From positions 1-64,000 of the forward strand of contig JAKOGI010002703.1 in assembly GCA_029747015.1 (NCBI GenBank): a stretch of DNA of 64,000 nucleotides. The letters run 5' to 3'. Both the position numbers and the translations under genes were made by a program. Below are positions 1 through 11,740 of this stretch, one piece after another. This DNA comes from Carnegiea gigantea. Taxonomy: Eukaryota; Streptophyta; Magnoliopsida; Caryophyllales; Cactaceae. Under the pieces are notes generated by a model that was given only the letters and a program-made list of their open reading frames with translations, made no database searches and was not told where the DNA came from. How positions within the stretch are numbered: the stretch's first letter is position 1; each line of letters begins with the position of its first letter.

Positions 1-66
1 TGTAACGCCCCCAAAATGCTAATGACATGGTTACTGATAATTGCAGCGGGAGACTTAGTAAACGAA

Positions 67-92
67 GGCGCTACCGCCGTCCTGACAAGGAC
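67..92 (-). promoter_or_regulatory. Twin hairpin in U5-side of element A 3' LTR
   Basis: Minus sense GTCC-TTGTCA-GGAC followed at once by GGCG-GTAG-CGCC. The stems equal those in elements B and C while the loops differ. It lies 66 nt from the LTR end. Confidence 0.6.
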
Positions 93-553
93 AAGGCTCA
101 CTAAAACTATTAAATCTTGCAACTCGTGATCACAATCACAAATTCTATTAAACTGAAACACTTCAAGACCAAAGTCCATAATGGTTCAACCATACCATGT
201 ACTAATTCACACTCCATACCACACGAGTAACTTGACCTTAAGGTTGATTCCAATGTTCATGCTATGCTGAATCCACTGTGAGCATCTGATGAGTTCCAGA
301 AGGGCTTGCTAAAATTGAGAAACATGTGATACTTCATAACCTAAAATGGAAAACATAAAAACAATTCGAAAATATGAGCAAAACTCAGTACATACATCCC
401 TATATTGTAAAATGAGCACAGAAATACTGGTGATGGGTACCCGTCTTTGCAATTCATTTAGTTGGCAATAATAATGAAAATGAATATAATATGAAACTGA
501 ATTGCTCATTATTATCTGGATGTGAACCCCTTGCACTGATATGATCTATACAA

Positions 554-647
554 AGGTGTACACCTGTCAATCCGATCAAGAGTTGGCCTGAAGCCGCGTG
601 GGTAAGTGATGGGCTGACGCCCTATAGATGATAACTGACGGGGTCAC
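554..647 (-). promoter_or_regulatory. Structured LTR island: GTGACCCC, GGGC hairpin, AGGTGTACACCT palindrome
   Basis: Minus sense begins GTGACCCCGTCAGTTATC, then GGGC-GTCA-GCCC (611-622), then GCGGCTTCAGGCC, and ends with the perfect 12-bp palindrome AGGTGTACACCT (554-565). The same order occurs in elements B and C. Confidence 0.6.
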
Positions 648-3081
648 AAGTTATATGGCAAATCACTGTATAAACTGATTCATTGATTACTCATTAAGAG
701 TTTGTAACTTGATAAATATGATCTGCTTTCTGAAGATACAGGCAATGGACGTACCTTGAGTCTTTAAAAATGACGTCTGACTTGATAAATATGTTTTGAC
801 TCGATTACACTTATGCATAACGGGGAACGATAACTAGGCCTCAACTCTGTTTTATAAAATAAATGTCACTGTAAGTATATATAATATCAGTAAATGATCC
901 TTACTCGCATAATTGAGTAAGTAAAAGTAGGTGTAACAGAAATTGAGTACTTATATGGTATACATAACAAGTACTTGAACATAACTTCAAAACTGAATTG
1001 ATGAAAGTAATCCAAAACTGAATTGATGAAAGTAATGAAATTCAATATGAAGTAAATAGAAGTAAAATAGTCCAGTCCACAATGAGATAAATGATGTTAC
1101 AGAGGAAAAGGCCTTGATAGTGATAATTGAGAGAATCGTTATGGCCTTTTCTGAAATAAGGTGCTGATATGAGTTTCTCTCTCCACTTCTCATAATCATT
1201 CAAAAATCCACTTGATAAAAATTCCACCCCAAAATGAGTCATTGAACTCCATAGAAGCTATTAAGCTCACTAAGCCTGGTATTTTCTTTGTAAAATCCAT
1301 AAGTGATTCACAGCTCATAAACTAACTCCCAATTTGTATATTTGTCTTCAGGACAATTTTCAGAATTTTCCTCCAAGTATACGCTGCATAGAAATTGCAA
1401 TAATAACCTAATTTACACCCAAACAGGTCAGTTTACTTCAAAAATTTATAATTTTCATTCTAGACCTCAAATGGAGACTTAAAACCCTAATATGAAAAGA
1501 TTAAGAAGTCCCCAAAAACTTTCATTTACAATACAAATCACGATTCTCACAATAAGATTCCCAAAATGGGACTAAAACATAAGTGTCTCAGTTTTGATCT
1601 CATTCTGCGCAGCTTTGGTAAAACGACTATAACTTTTTCCACAGACCTCGGATTAAGGCGATTCAAGATGCATTTGAAAGCTAACACACTGAGGTAGTTA
1701 CCCACCAAAAATCACAATTTTTCACTAGGCCAATCATTACCAGTTTAATCCCAAAATCAGCCCTAATTTCCTGAAATTCCAGCCCTTCACTGATTTAACT
1801 TTCTCTTCCTTTTTCATATAAAACTCACTTGAAATCATTTCAAATCACCACAATCAGATATAAAATGATCATGTAAGGCCTCATATACATATACAAACTC
1901 TAAACAACTTCATGAATACATAATTACTAAATTCGTATCCAAAACAGGGCAGTTTTCTTCAAAATTCCATAACTCACTGATTACTCATCGAAACTTCATG
2001 AAATTTTGCCAGAAAATCCCAAATAATATAAAGAAGATACAGTAAACATTTCAGAATTTTTGGCCAATCCTATAATTGCCAGAATTTTCGACAGTGGCCA
2101 CTTAACAAAAGCAAAATCATGAAAAGCATGCTCTTGATCCAATACCCATGACTCCAAACATCTCCAAACTCAATAAAAATTGCACAACAACTATCAATTT
2201 GATCATCCAAACAATAATCACAACTAAAACAACCCAAAAATTCAAAATAAAACAAGTTAGGGTTGTTGATGTACCTCACTTGAGGCTTGAAATAGAGAGA
2301 GGAGGAGGCTGTTTTGAGTGTTTTTAGGGGTTGGACAAGATAGCTAGCAGCAAGGGGAACTCGGGGCAGCTGGGAAGTGACCGGAAAAGTGGCCGGAACC
2401 ACCAAAACTGGTGGCACAAAGGGGCAGCAGCTGCTGCCCCTGTTCTAGCGTGAGAGAGAGGGAGAGATGGGGGATGGGTTTGTGATTTGTTTGCTGAATT
2501 TTGTGGCTGGAAAATTCTCAAGTAGTAGCTATATGTGGCTGGAAATTTTTTTACCCAAAAAGTAGCTTTTTGCTAACTCAAATTAGGTGCTAAAATGAAT
2601 AATTAGTGAAATAACAAAAATTAGTAAGGTTTTGGGCTTTTGTTTTGGGTTCAACAAGCTAAGTTCGGGTTTGAAAATTTTATTCAAAATGTTGGAAAAA
2701 TTTTATATTACTCGGGATTAAAGTTATTGACGGTAAGAAAATAATTAATGACTAATTTATACTCACCGAGGCCTAATATCGATTCACCTGATATTTAATC
2801 AATCAACGAAACTCAAATTAACAATAAATGACACTTGAGTTGCAAAGTGGTACCCAACATGAAATATCTTCACACCGGGATGATTAAATATGATAAATGA
2901 AGGTGAAAAATTTAAATAACATAATGAAACTCGTTAAATAAATAAATTAAGTGTAGTTGAATTTAATAAACATGATTTGGTTAAACAAATAACCATGAAT
3001 GAGTAAATGAATAAACATGATTAATGAAATAAATAAAGATGATTTGAATAAATAAATATGGGTTAGGGTTGGGTTATTACA

Positions 3082-3094
3082 GTCTTTCCCCCTT
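3082..3094 (-). promoter_or_regulatory. Element A polypurine tract
   Basis: Minus sense AAGGGGGAAAGAC directly abuts the LTR start TGTAATA. This is the plus-strand primer for reverse transcription. It is preceded by CGAGGACGAAATTC, the conserved end of the Tekay internal region. Confidence 0.9.
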
Positions 3095-3119
3095 AAAGAA
3101 TTTCGTCCTCGAAACTTAT

Positions 3120-3306
3120 AACACTTGTCAACTGCATGCAATGCTACTTTAAAACACATGGGCCATTGGTTCCCATAGCTTTCCTCTAAAGCAGTATCAT
3201 TTGCCAAATGTACTCCGACTAAAGGTGTACGCATTATATAATTCTTAATCCCATATTTCAGTAGCAGATCTGGATACTTATCATATAATAGCCTCAACGA
3301 ACTCAA
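3120..3306 (-). pseudogene. Degenerate C-terminal pol tail (chromodomain-like) of element A
   Basis: The only recognisable coding remnant of A. Minus-strand translation aligns residue by residue with the last part of the element C polyprotein: a YPDLLLKYGIK stretch corresponds to [11 protein letters not shown], then PLVGVHLANDT to [11 protein letters not shown], followed by a decayed counterpart of the ATWETEE motif. In Tekay elements this part follows the integrase GPY/F module and is thought to guide integration into heterochromatin. The frame has no upstream RT or integrase attached. It lies just before the polypurine tract, exactly where the pol end is expected. Confidence 0.7.
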
Positions 3307-5050
3307 TCACTTTGATTCAAAAGTGATATTCCCTTCAAAAGAAAAGAACATTGTTACTGCAAAGGAGGTATTCTACACTATTGACTCATAAAGCCTAAAG
3401 TGACGAGGACTCAAGTATCGCTGATATCTAGTCTCCTGACACTCTTGACTAGGAAGGTATGACTTAATTATATCTCATCTGCGACTTTGGTTATTTCTTT
3501 GTTGTGCTAGCACAACTGCTTTGTCAACCTTGTATCACCTCGACATGTACTTGAATTTCCCCTCTTAATGCTTGCCTGGCGTAGCTCTGACCTTGTACTC
3601 AATGTTTCTTCTGGCTCTCTCCAATATAATTAGACAGTGCTTGAGTTTATTCCCTTATCCAAAGGCAACCATCTGATATTTCCAATACATCACATGATCT
3701 CCACTCATCAGACTACTCAAGGATCTGCTCCCGGTCGATAGTGAGTAATGAAATGACCATAGTTAGGGATGAGAGTGATGAATTTCTCAGCTAAGTGAAT
3801 CATTGCATACAAAAGAAATGAACAATGAGACTAAAAAAAACAAATAAAGGAAAGATTATCATAGGGTGGTTAGAAAGAAGATAACCATAAGTATATTATG
3901 AATTCTGAAATATAATGCCACAAGAATTGTGGTTTATCATATGAGGTCCAATAAATAATCAACTAAGGAGAAAGAGGGTTCGATTATGCTTAGGTTTAAC
4001 TGAGGAATTGGAAATAAGATAACAAGCACGGACCCTCAACTAGGTGACTTAATAGCCACAAGTAACAAGACAAGCGCAATAGATAGATGGGACAAGCAGA
4101 TGAAATAAATAGAAAAGATGGTGAAGGCCGAGGGCATAGGAGTGTTGACAACTATATAACGTTGAACAACAATGCGTTGCACATGTAACAATGGGATTAA
4201 AAAGACATGGAAGATCTCATTAGTATGAAATATTGGGTTGAAATGCAAGGAAGATTAAACAATATGGAATCGCGTTAAGATTTGAGGATAAGACAAGCAA
4301 ACAATTTCAAGAATGACTTCAAAAGGGCATTCCCACAAGAGATAGATTGTCAAAAGAACTTGAGCAACAAGATGTAGTTATGGCCATAGAATAGTATGCC
4401 AATATGATGTTACAGTGCCATAGAAACGCAAACAATACGGATCCATTTAATTATCGAAAGGACACCCAATGACTGGGTCTGAAGCAACCAAAGACTTTTC
4501 AAGCTATAAATGAAGAGTGCTCAAATAGAAGTAAAGTGTTAATGTAGGTGGCAGTAAAAGTATGAACACAGTGATGACTGAATTGTCAGCGTTTGAATCG
4601 CCAATAAGAAAGGTTGCTTAGACATCTTTTCATAAACACTCCATTACAAATCAAAAGAGTGTTAGCAGCAATAGAAATGATACCTCTGAATAATTCAAGG
4701 TAACTAGGGCCGCAATAAGTCAATGACAAGAAGTAATGGGAGCGAACATTGCTGATGTAAGGTCTTAGTGTTAAAACCAGATGATTCCGATACATGGCAG
4801 CTAAATCTTACTTGCACCACCCATATAATGCCAAGTAGCACATCATGAGCTACTAATTATTATCACCATACATAAGCACTCATTGTAGTGTTCGTCTCAT
4901 ACTGGTTCACCTCAAAGATATTGCCGCAGAAGGTATTTCCTTATCTAGAGGTTTACATCTAACTTGACACTGTATTAATCCCTTAAGCAGTTGCAAATAG
5001 CATCCCCACATTGGGTTTCAACCCCAAAATAACACACCTCAATAGAATTC
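3307..5050 (-). other. Unrecognised interior of element A
   Basis: About 1.7 kb between the pol tail and the leader. On both strands it is closed by stops, and I could not match it by eye to gag, protease, RT, RNase H or integrase of element C. It could be pol eroded beyond recognition or unrelated filler acquired by a non-autonomous derivative. Confidence 0.5.
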
Positions 5051-5311
5051 TCAAATCCTGGGGCAAAACGGACAGAGTTCCGCCTACAAACGGGTTAAGT
5101 CCTAGGCTTAAAGCCTTACAATAGCTACCTGAAATGAAGAAAAACACTTTAATAGCTCAACGGCCACACGCTGGAGTTCATAACTCAATGGGTTACACAC
5201 CCGGAGTGCACAATTATAGAAATTTAAACAAATAAGAGAAATGAAACGTGCAATACACCTCCAAGATAAATGAGAACATGCCTCACCAACAGGTGATCCA
5301 AATGGTTCCAC
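5051..5311 (-). other. Element A leader segment shared with element B
   Basis: Minus sense carries two adjacent copies of a roughly 30-nt unit (CTCCGGGTGTGTAACCC... then CTCCAGCGTGTGGCCG...), then the inverted repeat AGGCTT-T-AAGCCT (5104-5116), then a CTCTGTCCGTT..GCCCCAG box. The same series is found in element B at 39843-40000. At its 5' end, GTGGAACCATTTGG (5298-5311) corresponds to the ATGGACCCTTATGGG start of the extra ORF of element C, here with GTG for ATG. Confidence 0.65.
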
Positions 5312-5509
5312 AATCCACTTTGCTCACGCGTGAATCTCATGATATTAACAAATGATTGAGTCACCCAAATGAAAATGGTTTCTCCATATATGCCCATACC
5401 GATGAACTTGTAGTCAACAACTCATTTAACTGGTCTAACAGAACTCATGCATACCTTGATAGCTCACTCAGAAACACTTGATAGCGCACAGTGGCCCTTA
5501 AAACCTTAG

Positions 5510-5521
5510 GCTCTGATACCA
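5510..5521 (-). promoter_or_regulatory. Element A primer-binding site (initiator tRNA-Met)
   Basis: Minus sense TGGTATCAGAGC, complementary to the 3' end of plant initiator tRNA-Met, 4 nt from the 5' LTR end. It marks the element as minus-strand. Confidence 0.95.
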
Positions 5522-5591
5522 AATTTGTAACGCCCCCAAAATGCTAATGACATGGTTACTGATAATTGCAGCGGGAGACTTAGTAAACGAA

Positions 5592-5617
5592 GGCGCTACC
5601 GCCGTCCTGACAAGGAC
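5592..5617 (-). promoter_or_regulatory. Twin hairpin in element A 5' LTR
   Basis: Same as 67-92: minus sense GTCC-TTGTCA-GGAC then GGCG-GTAG-CGCC, ending 66 nt from the LTR end. Confidence 0.6.
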
Positions 5618-6062
5618 AAGGCTCACTAACACTATTAAATTTTGCAACTCGTGATCACAATCACAAATTCTATTAAACTGAAACACTTCAAGACCAAAGT
5701 CCATAATGGTTCAACCATACCATGTACTAATTCACACTCCATACCACACGAATAACTTGACCTTAAGGTTGATTCCAATGTTCATGCTATGCTGAATCCA
5801 CTGTGAGCATCTGATGAGTTCCATAAGGGCTTGCTAAAATTGAGAAACATGTGATACTTCATAACCTAAAATGGAAAACATAAAAACAATTCGAAAATAT
5901 GAGCAAAACTCAGTACATACATCCCTATATTGTAAAATGAGCACAGAAATACTGGTAATGGGTACCCGTCTTTGCAATTCATTTAGTTGGCAATAATATA
6001 TGAAATTGAATTGCTCATTTTTATCTGGATGTGAACCCCTTGCACTGATATGATCTATACAT

Positions 6063-6156
6063 AGGTGTACACCTGCCAATCCGATCAAGAGTTGGCCTGA
6101 AGCCGTGCGGGTAAGTGATGGGTTGACGCCCTATAGATGATAACTGACGGGGTCAC
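6063..6156 (-). promoter_or_regulatory. Structured LTR island of element A 5' LTR
   Basis: AGGTGTACACCT palindrome at 6063-6074 and GTGACCCC (minus) at 6149-6156. The GGGC hairpin has lost one pair here (minus GGGC-GTCA-ACCC), consistent with decay after insertion. Confidence 0.55.
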
Positions 6157-8578
6157 AAGTTATATGGCAAATCACTGTATAAACTGATTCATTGATAACT
6201 CATTAAGAGTTTGTAACTTGATAAATATGATCTGCTTTCTGAAGATACAGACAATGGACGTACCTTGAGTCTTTAAAAATGACGTCTGACTTGATAAATA
6301 TGTTTTGACTTGATTACACTTATGCATAACGGGGAACGATAACGAGGCCTCAACTCTGTTTTATAAAATAAATGTCACTGTAAGTATATATAATCAGTAA
6401 ATGATCCTTACTCGCATAATTGAGTAAGTAAAAGTAGGTGTAACAGAAATTGAGTAATTATATGGTATACATAACAAGTACTTGAACATAACTTCAAAAC
6501 TGAATTGATGAAAGTAATCCAAAACTGAATTGATGAAAGTAATGAAATTCAATATGAAGTAAATAGAAGTAAAATAGTCCAGTCCACAATGAGATAAATG
6601 ATGTTACAGAGGAAAAGGCCTTGATAGTGATAATTGAGAGAATCGTTATGGCATTTTCTGAAATAAGGTGCTGATATGAGTTTCTCTCTCCACTTCTCAT
6701 AATCATTCAAAAATCCACTTGATAAAGAATTCCACCCCAAAATGAGTCATTGAACTCCATAGAAGCTATTAAGCTCACTAAGCTTGGTATTTTCTTTGTA
6801 AAATCCATAAGTGATACACAGCTCATAAACTGACTCCCAATTTGTATATTTGTCTTCAGGACAATTTTCAGAATTTTCCTCCAAGTATACGCTGCATAGA
6901 AATTGCAATAATAACCTTATTTACACCCAAACAGGTCAGTTTACTTCAAAAATTTATAATTTTCATTCTAGACATCAAATGGAGACTTAAAACCCCAATA
7001 TGAAAAGATTAAGAAGTCCCCAAAAACTTTCATTTACAATACAAATCACGGTTCTCACAATAAGATTCCCAAAATGGGACTAAAACATAAGTGTCTCAGT
7101 TTTGATCTCATTCTGCGCAGCTTTGGTAAAACGACTATAACTTTTTCCACAGACCTCGGATTAAGGCGATTCAAGATGCATTTGAAAGCTAACACACTGA
7201 GGTATTTACCCACCAAAAATCACAGTTTTTCACTGAGCCAATCATTACCAGTTTAATCCCAAAGTCAGCCCTAATTTCCTGAAATTCCAGCCCTTCACTG
7301 ATTTAACTTTCTCTTCCTTTTTCATATAAAACTCACTTGAAATCATTTCAAATCACCACAATCAGATATAAAATGATCATGTAAGGCCTCATATACATAT
7401 ACAAACTCTAAACAACTTCATGAATACATAATTACTAAATTCGTATCCAAAACAGGGCAATTTTCTTCAAAATTCCATAACTCACTGATTACTCGTCCAA
7501 ACTTCATGAAATTTTGCCAGAAAATCCCAAATAATATAGAGAAGATACAGTAAAAATTTCAGAATTTTTGGCCAATCCTATAATTGCCAGAATTTTCGAC
7601 ATGGCCATTTAACAAAAGCAAAATCATGAAAAGCATGCTCTTGATCCAATACCCATGACTCTAAACATCTCCAAACTCAATAAAAATTGCACAACAACTA
7701 TCAATTTGATCATCCAAACAATAATCACAACTAAAACAACCCAAAAATTCAAAATAAAACAAGTTAGGGTTGTTGATTTACCTCACTTGAGGCTTGAAAT
7801 AGAGAGAGGAGGAGGCTGTTTTGAGTGTTTTTAGGGGTTGGACAAGATAGCTAGCAGCAAGGGGAACTCGGGGCAGCTGGGAAGTGACCGGAAAAGTGGC
7901 CGGAACCACCAAAACTGGTGGCACAAAGGGGCAGCAGCTGCTGCCCCTGTTCTGGCGTGAGAGAGAGGGAGATGGGGAGAGATTAGTGTGATAATTTTGC
8001 TGAATTTTGTGGCTGGAAAAATCCTCAAGTAATAGATATATGTGGCTGGAAATTTTCCTCCCCAAAAGTAGCTTTTTGCTAATTAAAATTAGGTGCTAAA
8101 ACGAGTAATTAGTGAAATAACAAAGATCGTAAAGTTTTGGGCTTTTGTTTTGGGCCCAACAAGCTACGTTTGGGCTTGAAGATTTTAAATCAAAATGTTG
8201 GTAACATTTTATATTACTCGGAATTAAAGTTTACCGAAGGTAAGAAAAGCATAATTTACTCACTGAGGCCTAATATCGATTAACCCGACATTTAATCAAT
8301 CAATGAAACTCAAATTAACAATAAATGACACTTGAGTTGCAAAGTGGTACCCAACATGAAATATCTTCGCACCGGGATGATTAAATATGATAAATGAAGG
8401 TGGAAAATTTAAATAACATAATGGAACTCGTTAAATAAATAAATTAAGTGTAGTTGAATTTAATAAACATGACTTGGTTAAACAAATAACCATGAATGAG
8501 TAAATGAATAAACATGATTAATGAAATAAATAAAGATGATTTGAATAAATAAATATGGGTTAGGGTTGGGTTATTACA

Positions 8579-9400
8579 CATTATACATCTTTGAAATGTA
8601 GCAGGTGCATTACATAGACCAAAAGGCATACGTCTAAAAGCATAAGTGCCAACAGGACAAGTAAAGGTAGTCTTTTCCTAATCTGCATGAGCTATACGAA
8701 CCTTAATATAACCTGAATAACCATCTAGAAAGTAATAATGTGACCTCCCAGCTAATCTCTCTAACATCTGGGCCATAAAAGGCAATGAAAAATGGTCCTT
8801 CTTAGTGGCCTTGTTAAGCTTTCTATAGTCAATACACACTCTCCAACCACTCTGGACTCTAGTAGGTATCAACTGACCTTCCTTGTTTTGCACTACTGTT
8901 GTTCCCCCCTTTTTAGGAACCACATGGATAGGACTAACCCACTCAGAATCAACAATGGGGTATATTACTCCCGCATCTAACCGCTTAAGAATTTCTTTCT
9001 GGACTACCTCCATCATAGGTGGATTAAGTCTCCTCTGAGAATCCCCCTTAGGCTTAACATCTTTCTCTAATGTGATCTTATGTGAGCATAAGGTAGGGCT
9101 AAGTCCCTTGAGGTCTGCTAAAGTCCACCCCATTGCTTTGCTATGTTCTCTAAGTACCTTAACAAGTTTTTCCTCTTGGTCAAGGGTAAGTGCATTAGAG
9201 ATGATGACAGGCAAAGTCTCATTATCCCCCAAATAAGCATATTTCAAATTCTCAGGTAAAGGTTTCAATTCCAGTTTAGGGGGTAAAATGCTAGAGGGAA
9301 GTAATTTAGCATGATTTTCAGGCAATTCAAGCTGGTTAGGTCTATTCTGCACCTGCAAGTAGAACAAAGATCCTATCACATCAACTAGATTATCGTTAAC
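8579..9400 (-). pseudogene. Element H pol: protease-RT linker and N-terminal half of reverse transcriptase
   Basis: Minus-strand frame with classic Athila/Tat pol landmarks in order: GWTLADLKGLSP, the QRRLNPPM motif, VVPKKGG, WRVCIDYRKLNKATKKDHFSLPF, the MLERLAG segment and the first catalytic-site block FLDGYSGY. It then runs through MPFGLCNAPATFQRC at 8579-8640, where element A cuts it. The second catalytic box (YxDD) is not in the window. It is in the same frame as the upstream protease, separated only by a stop at 9401-9403. Reverse transcriptase would copy element RNA; this copy is dead by truncation and nonsense codons. Confidence 0.88.
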
Positions 9401-10075
9401 CTAGTATGGCACTTTTTGAAACTCAGCATGATCAAGACTCTTAGTAAGCACAGTAAATAATTCATCTTCATGAGACAAGTCATAAATATCTTGAAACAAC
9501 TCATCAATAACGTCAAGCGCAGACACATAATTCACATCAGCAGGAAATTTCATGGCATCAAAAATATTAAATTTAATCACTTCACCATCAAATTCCATGG
9601 TTAACGGTCCTTCATGCACATCAATTTTAGTCCTAGCTGTTTTCAAAAATGGCCTACGTAGCAAGATAGGAATATCATGACATGCATCACCCATGTTCAT
9701 CACATAAAAATCAGCAGGAAACACAAGCTCATTCACTTGGACTAAGACATCCTCTAACACTCCATTTAGGTAAGTACTGCTCCTATTAGCTAACTGAATC
9801 ACTATACCAGTTTTCTTTAACTCTCCTAAGTTCAGTTTGTCATAAACAGACCTAGGCATAACATTAATAGAAGCACCCAAGTCAAGTATAGCCTTATCAA
9901 AGTAAAAATTTCCTATTTTACAAGGAACAGAAAACACACCTTGGTCTTTCCACTTAGGGGAAAGTCTCCTTTGAAAAACTGCAAACACATTTTTCCCCAC
10001 ACTTACCTTTTCATTCCCTACTAACTTTCTTTTAGTAGTACACAATTCTTTCAAGAACTTAGCATAATGAGGCAC
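9401..10075 (-). pseudogene. Element H aspartic protease region
   Basis: About 224 codons. The retropepsin active-site signature is DLGASINVMP (Athila uses DLGAS rather than DTGA), followed by a GVLEDVLVQVNELVFPADFYVMNM stretch and the ILLRRPFLKTA flap/C-terminal motif, where ILGRPFL is usual. It follows the Gag C-terminus (...PLLDAIK) after a single in-frame stop at 10076-10078 that replaces a codon normally coding Q in related elements. The protease would process the Gag-Pol precursor in the particle. Confidence 0.85.
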
Positions 10076-11620
10076 CTATTTAATGGCATCAAGGAGAGGT
10101 ATGTTGATCTCTACCTTTCTAAATATCTCTAAGATCTCTTGGTTAGCCTCATTCACCTTAGAGGTAGGGCTTTGAAATCTACTAGGAAAGGGTGGAATTG
10201 GCTTAAAAGGTTCTCTTTTCTTCTCTCCTATTTCCTTAGTAGTTAGATTAGAATCTGTATCTAACTCTGGTTCAGCCCCTTTGACCTTTAACTCAGGTTC
10301 TAATTCTCTACTCTTCCTAGGTTCTTTTAGCTCTTTCCCACTCCTAAGTGCCATGGCACTAACATTCTCCTTAGTATTAGGATAAGGTTGAGATGGTAAC
10401 CTATTTTGCATTTGAGCCTGCAAGTTGCTAACTATGGTATTAGTTGCAGTCTGTCTCTCTTGAACCTGCTTAAGAGTTGTCTCCATACTGTGGAACCTAT
10501 CATCTATCTCCTTAAGGACTTGTTCTAGTAAAAGTTTAGTCCTATCTTAATTAGAAGGTTAATGAGATGTTTGGTCAAAACCAGGTGGATTGGTTTTAGG
10601 GCTATATCTAAGGTTAGGATGGTCTCTACATCCTTCATTATAGGTGTTAGAATATGGATCATACCTCCTTTGACCTTGGTTAGAATAGATAGCATTAATA
10701 TTTCCTTCTTGAAGTGTAGGACATACATCAGTAGGATGCCCCTCTAGACAACAAATGCCACATATGACTGCTTTTTGTACTCCCCCAGTAACAATCTTAT
10801 TTAACATAGCAGTAATGTGAGATAACTGACTCTCTATAGATGAAGTCGAACCAATCTCATTAACCCTTTTAATTTGTGATTCCCTAGCGCCAAACTGCTG
10901 AGTATTTTGGGCCATTAAATTGAATAAATCTCTAGCCTCTGTTGGAGTCTTATTAACTAGAGCCCCCCCACTAGCCGCATCGACCATATTACGATCCATA
11001 GGAAGCAACCCTTCATAAAAATATTGAATCAATAACTGTTCAGTTATTTAATGTTGGAGATAACTAGCACACAGTTTATTAAATCTTTCCCAATACTCAC
11101 AAAAAGTTTCCACATTCATTTGTTTGATACCACATATATCCTTCCTAGTAGATCCAATTTAAGATGCTGGAAAAAATTTCTCTAAAAATGATTTATGCAA
11201 TGCAGTCCATGTAGAGAAAGATCCCATAGGCATGTAATACAACCAATCTTTAGCATTACCAATCGAAGAAAAAGGAAAAGCTCTCAACCTAATTTGGTCT
11301 TCAGGAATCCCCTCAGGCACCATAGCAGAGCATGTAATAAGGAATTCACTAATATGACGGTAAGGGTCCTCTTCAACTAATCCATGAAACTTGGTTAGCA
11401 GATTGATGAATCCAGAGTTCAGTTTTAGAAGTTTATCTAATGCAGCATAAGTAATGGACAAAGGTTGGATTTCTAGATTAGGGGCAGCAAGTTCCAAAAG
11501 AGTCGGCATTCTTACCTCTTTAATCTTAAGACTTACTGGTTTAGGATAACCTTCTTTGTTTTTAGCTTCCAATGTTTGCTCCTTGTCTTCTTCAATCTCG
11601 TTACCACTCCTTAATTTCAT
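10076..11620 (-). pseudogene. Element H gag, decayed by nonsense codons
   Basis: Starts with an ATG at 11618-11620 (MKLRSGNEIEE). The capsid part holds DPYRHISEFL, RLRAFPFSSIGNAKDWLYYMP and the FLEKFFP motif typical of Athila Gag. Next come LLIQYFYEGLLPMDR and a CX2CX4HX4C-like zinc knuckle (CGICCLEGHPTDVC), then the MALRSGKEL segment and IPLLDAIK. All pieces share one frame; they are separated only by stops (near 11159, 11053, 10559, 10549 and 10076), several in places where CAA is usual, which fits C-to-T decay. Confidence 0.85.
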
Positions 11621-11717
11621 AAATTAACGGCAACTACAAAAATAAAATACTAGAGTTAAAACAAAACAATAAAAGTAGTAATATTAAATTGAAGTAAACT
11701 AATGATTTTATTTTCTT
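11621..11717 (-). other. Element H leader between primer site and gag
   Basis: AT-rich stretch of about 100 bp; nothing recognisable beyond the gag start context. Confidence 0.6.
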
Positions 11718-11735
11718 TCCCCGACAACGGCGCCA
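11718..11735 (-). promoter_or_regulatory. Element H primer-binding site (tRNA-Asp type)
   Basis: Minus sense TGGCGCCGTTGTCGGGGA, one base from the canonical Athila primer site complementary to tRNA-Asp, 5 nt from the LTR end. Confidence 0.92.
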
Positions 11736-11740
11736 AAATT

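Larger units (their letters stand above)
1..3081 (-). repeat. Element A 3' LTR
   Basis: This 3081-bp LTR is a near copy of 5526-8578. Read on the minus strand it holds, in order, a pyrimidine-rich leader (around 2470-2280), a splice-donor-like CAAGTGAG/GTACAT near 2270, a long AT-rich part with the conserved GATTTTTGGTG...GTTAT module (about 1735-1605), an acceptor-like CCATTTTAG at 341-349, the GGGC/GCCC hairpin plus AGGTGTACACCT palindrome island and the twin hairpin at 67-92. Short open frames inside it (for example near 309-536, 987-1242 and 2070-2417) recur in the other LTR only because the LTRs are copies; I see no protein family. Confidence 0.95.
1..8578 (-). mobile_element. Element A: non-autonomous Tekay/Del-type LTR retrotransposon
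   Basis: A complete element on the minus strand: 5' LTR 5526-8578, primer site, about 2.4 kb of internal DNA, polypurine tract and 3' LTR 1-3081. Both LTRs run (minus sense) from TGTAATAACCCAACCC to GGGGGCGTTACA. The primer site TGGTATCAGAGC and the GAGGACGAAATTC...AAGGGGGAAAGAC tract match elements B and C, so it belongs to the same chromovirus lineage, but the interior holds only a degenerate pol tail and a leader. It sits inside the RT region of element H. The right flank is CATTA (8579-8583); the left TSD copy would lie just outside the window. The LTRs differ at scattered bases and small indels, so the insertion is older than C. Confidence 0.93.
5526..8578 (-). repeat. Element A 5' LTR
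   Basis: A 3053-bp copy of 1-3081 with scattered substitutions and small indels, for example a shorter AATATGAAA tract near 6000. It carries the same island (AGGTGTACACCT at 6063-6074) and twin hairpin. Its right end meets element H coding sequence at 8579. Confidence 0.95.

Noticed and set aside
2947..3119. Continuation of the A pol-tail frame into the LTR
   Set aside because: Past the polypurine tract it is LTR sequence read through; the same residues appear at 8444-8629 after H RT, so it is not a domain.
4036..4795. Short minus-strand frames in the A interior as possible captured host gene pieces
   Set aside because: No motif, no intron-exon pattern and no match to other parts of the window; cannot be supported.
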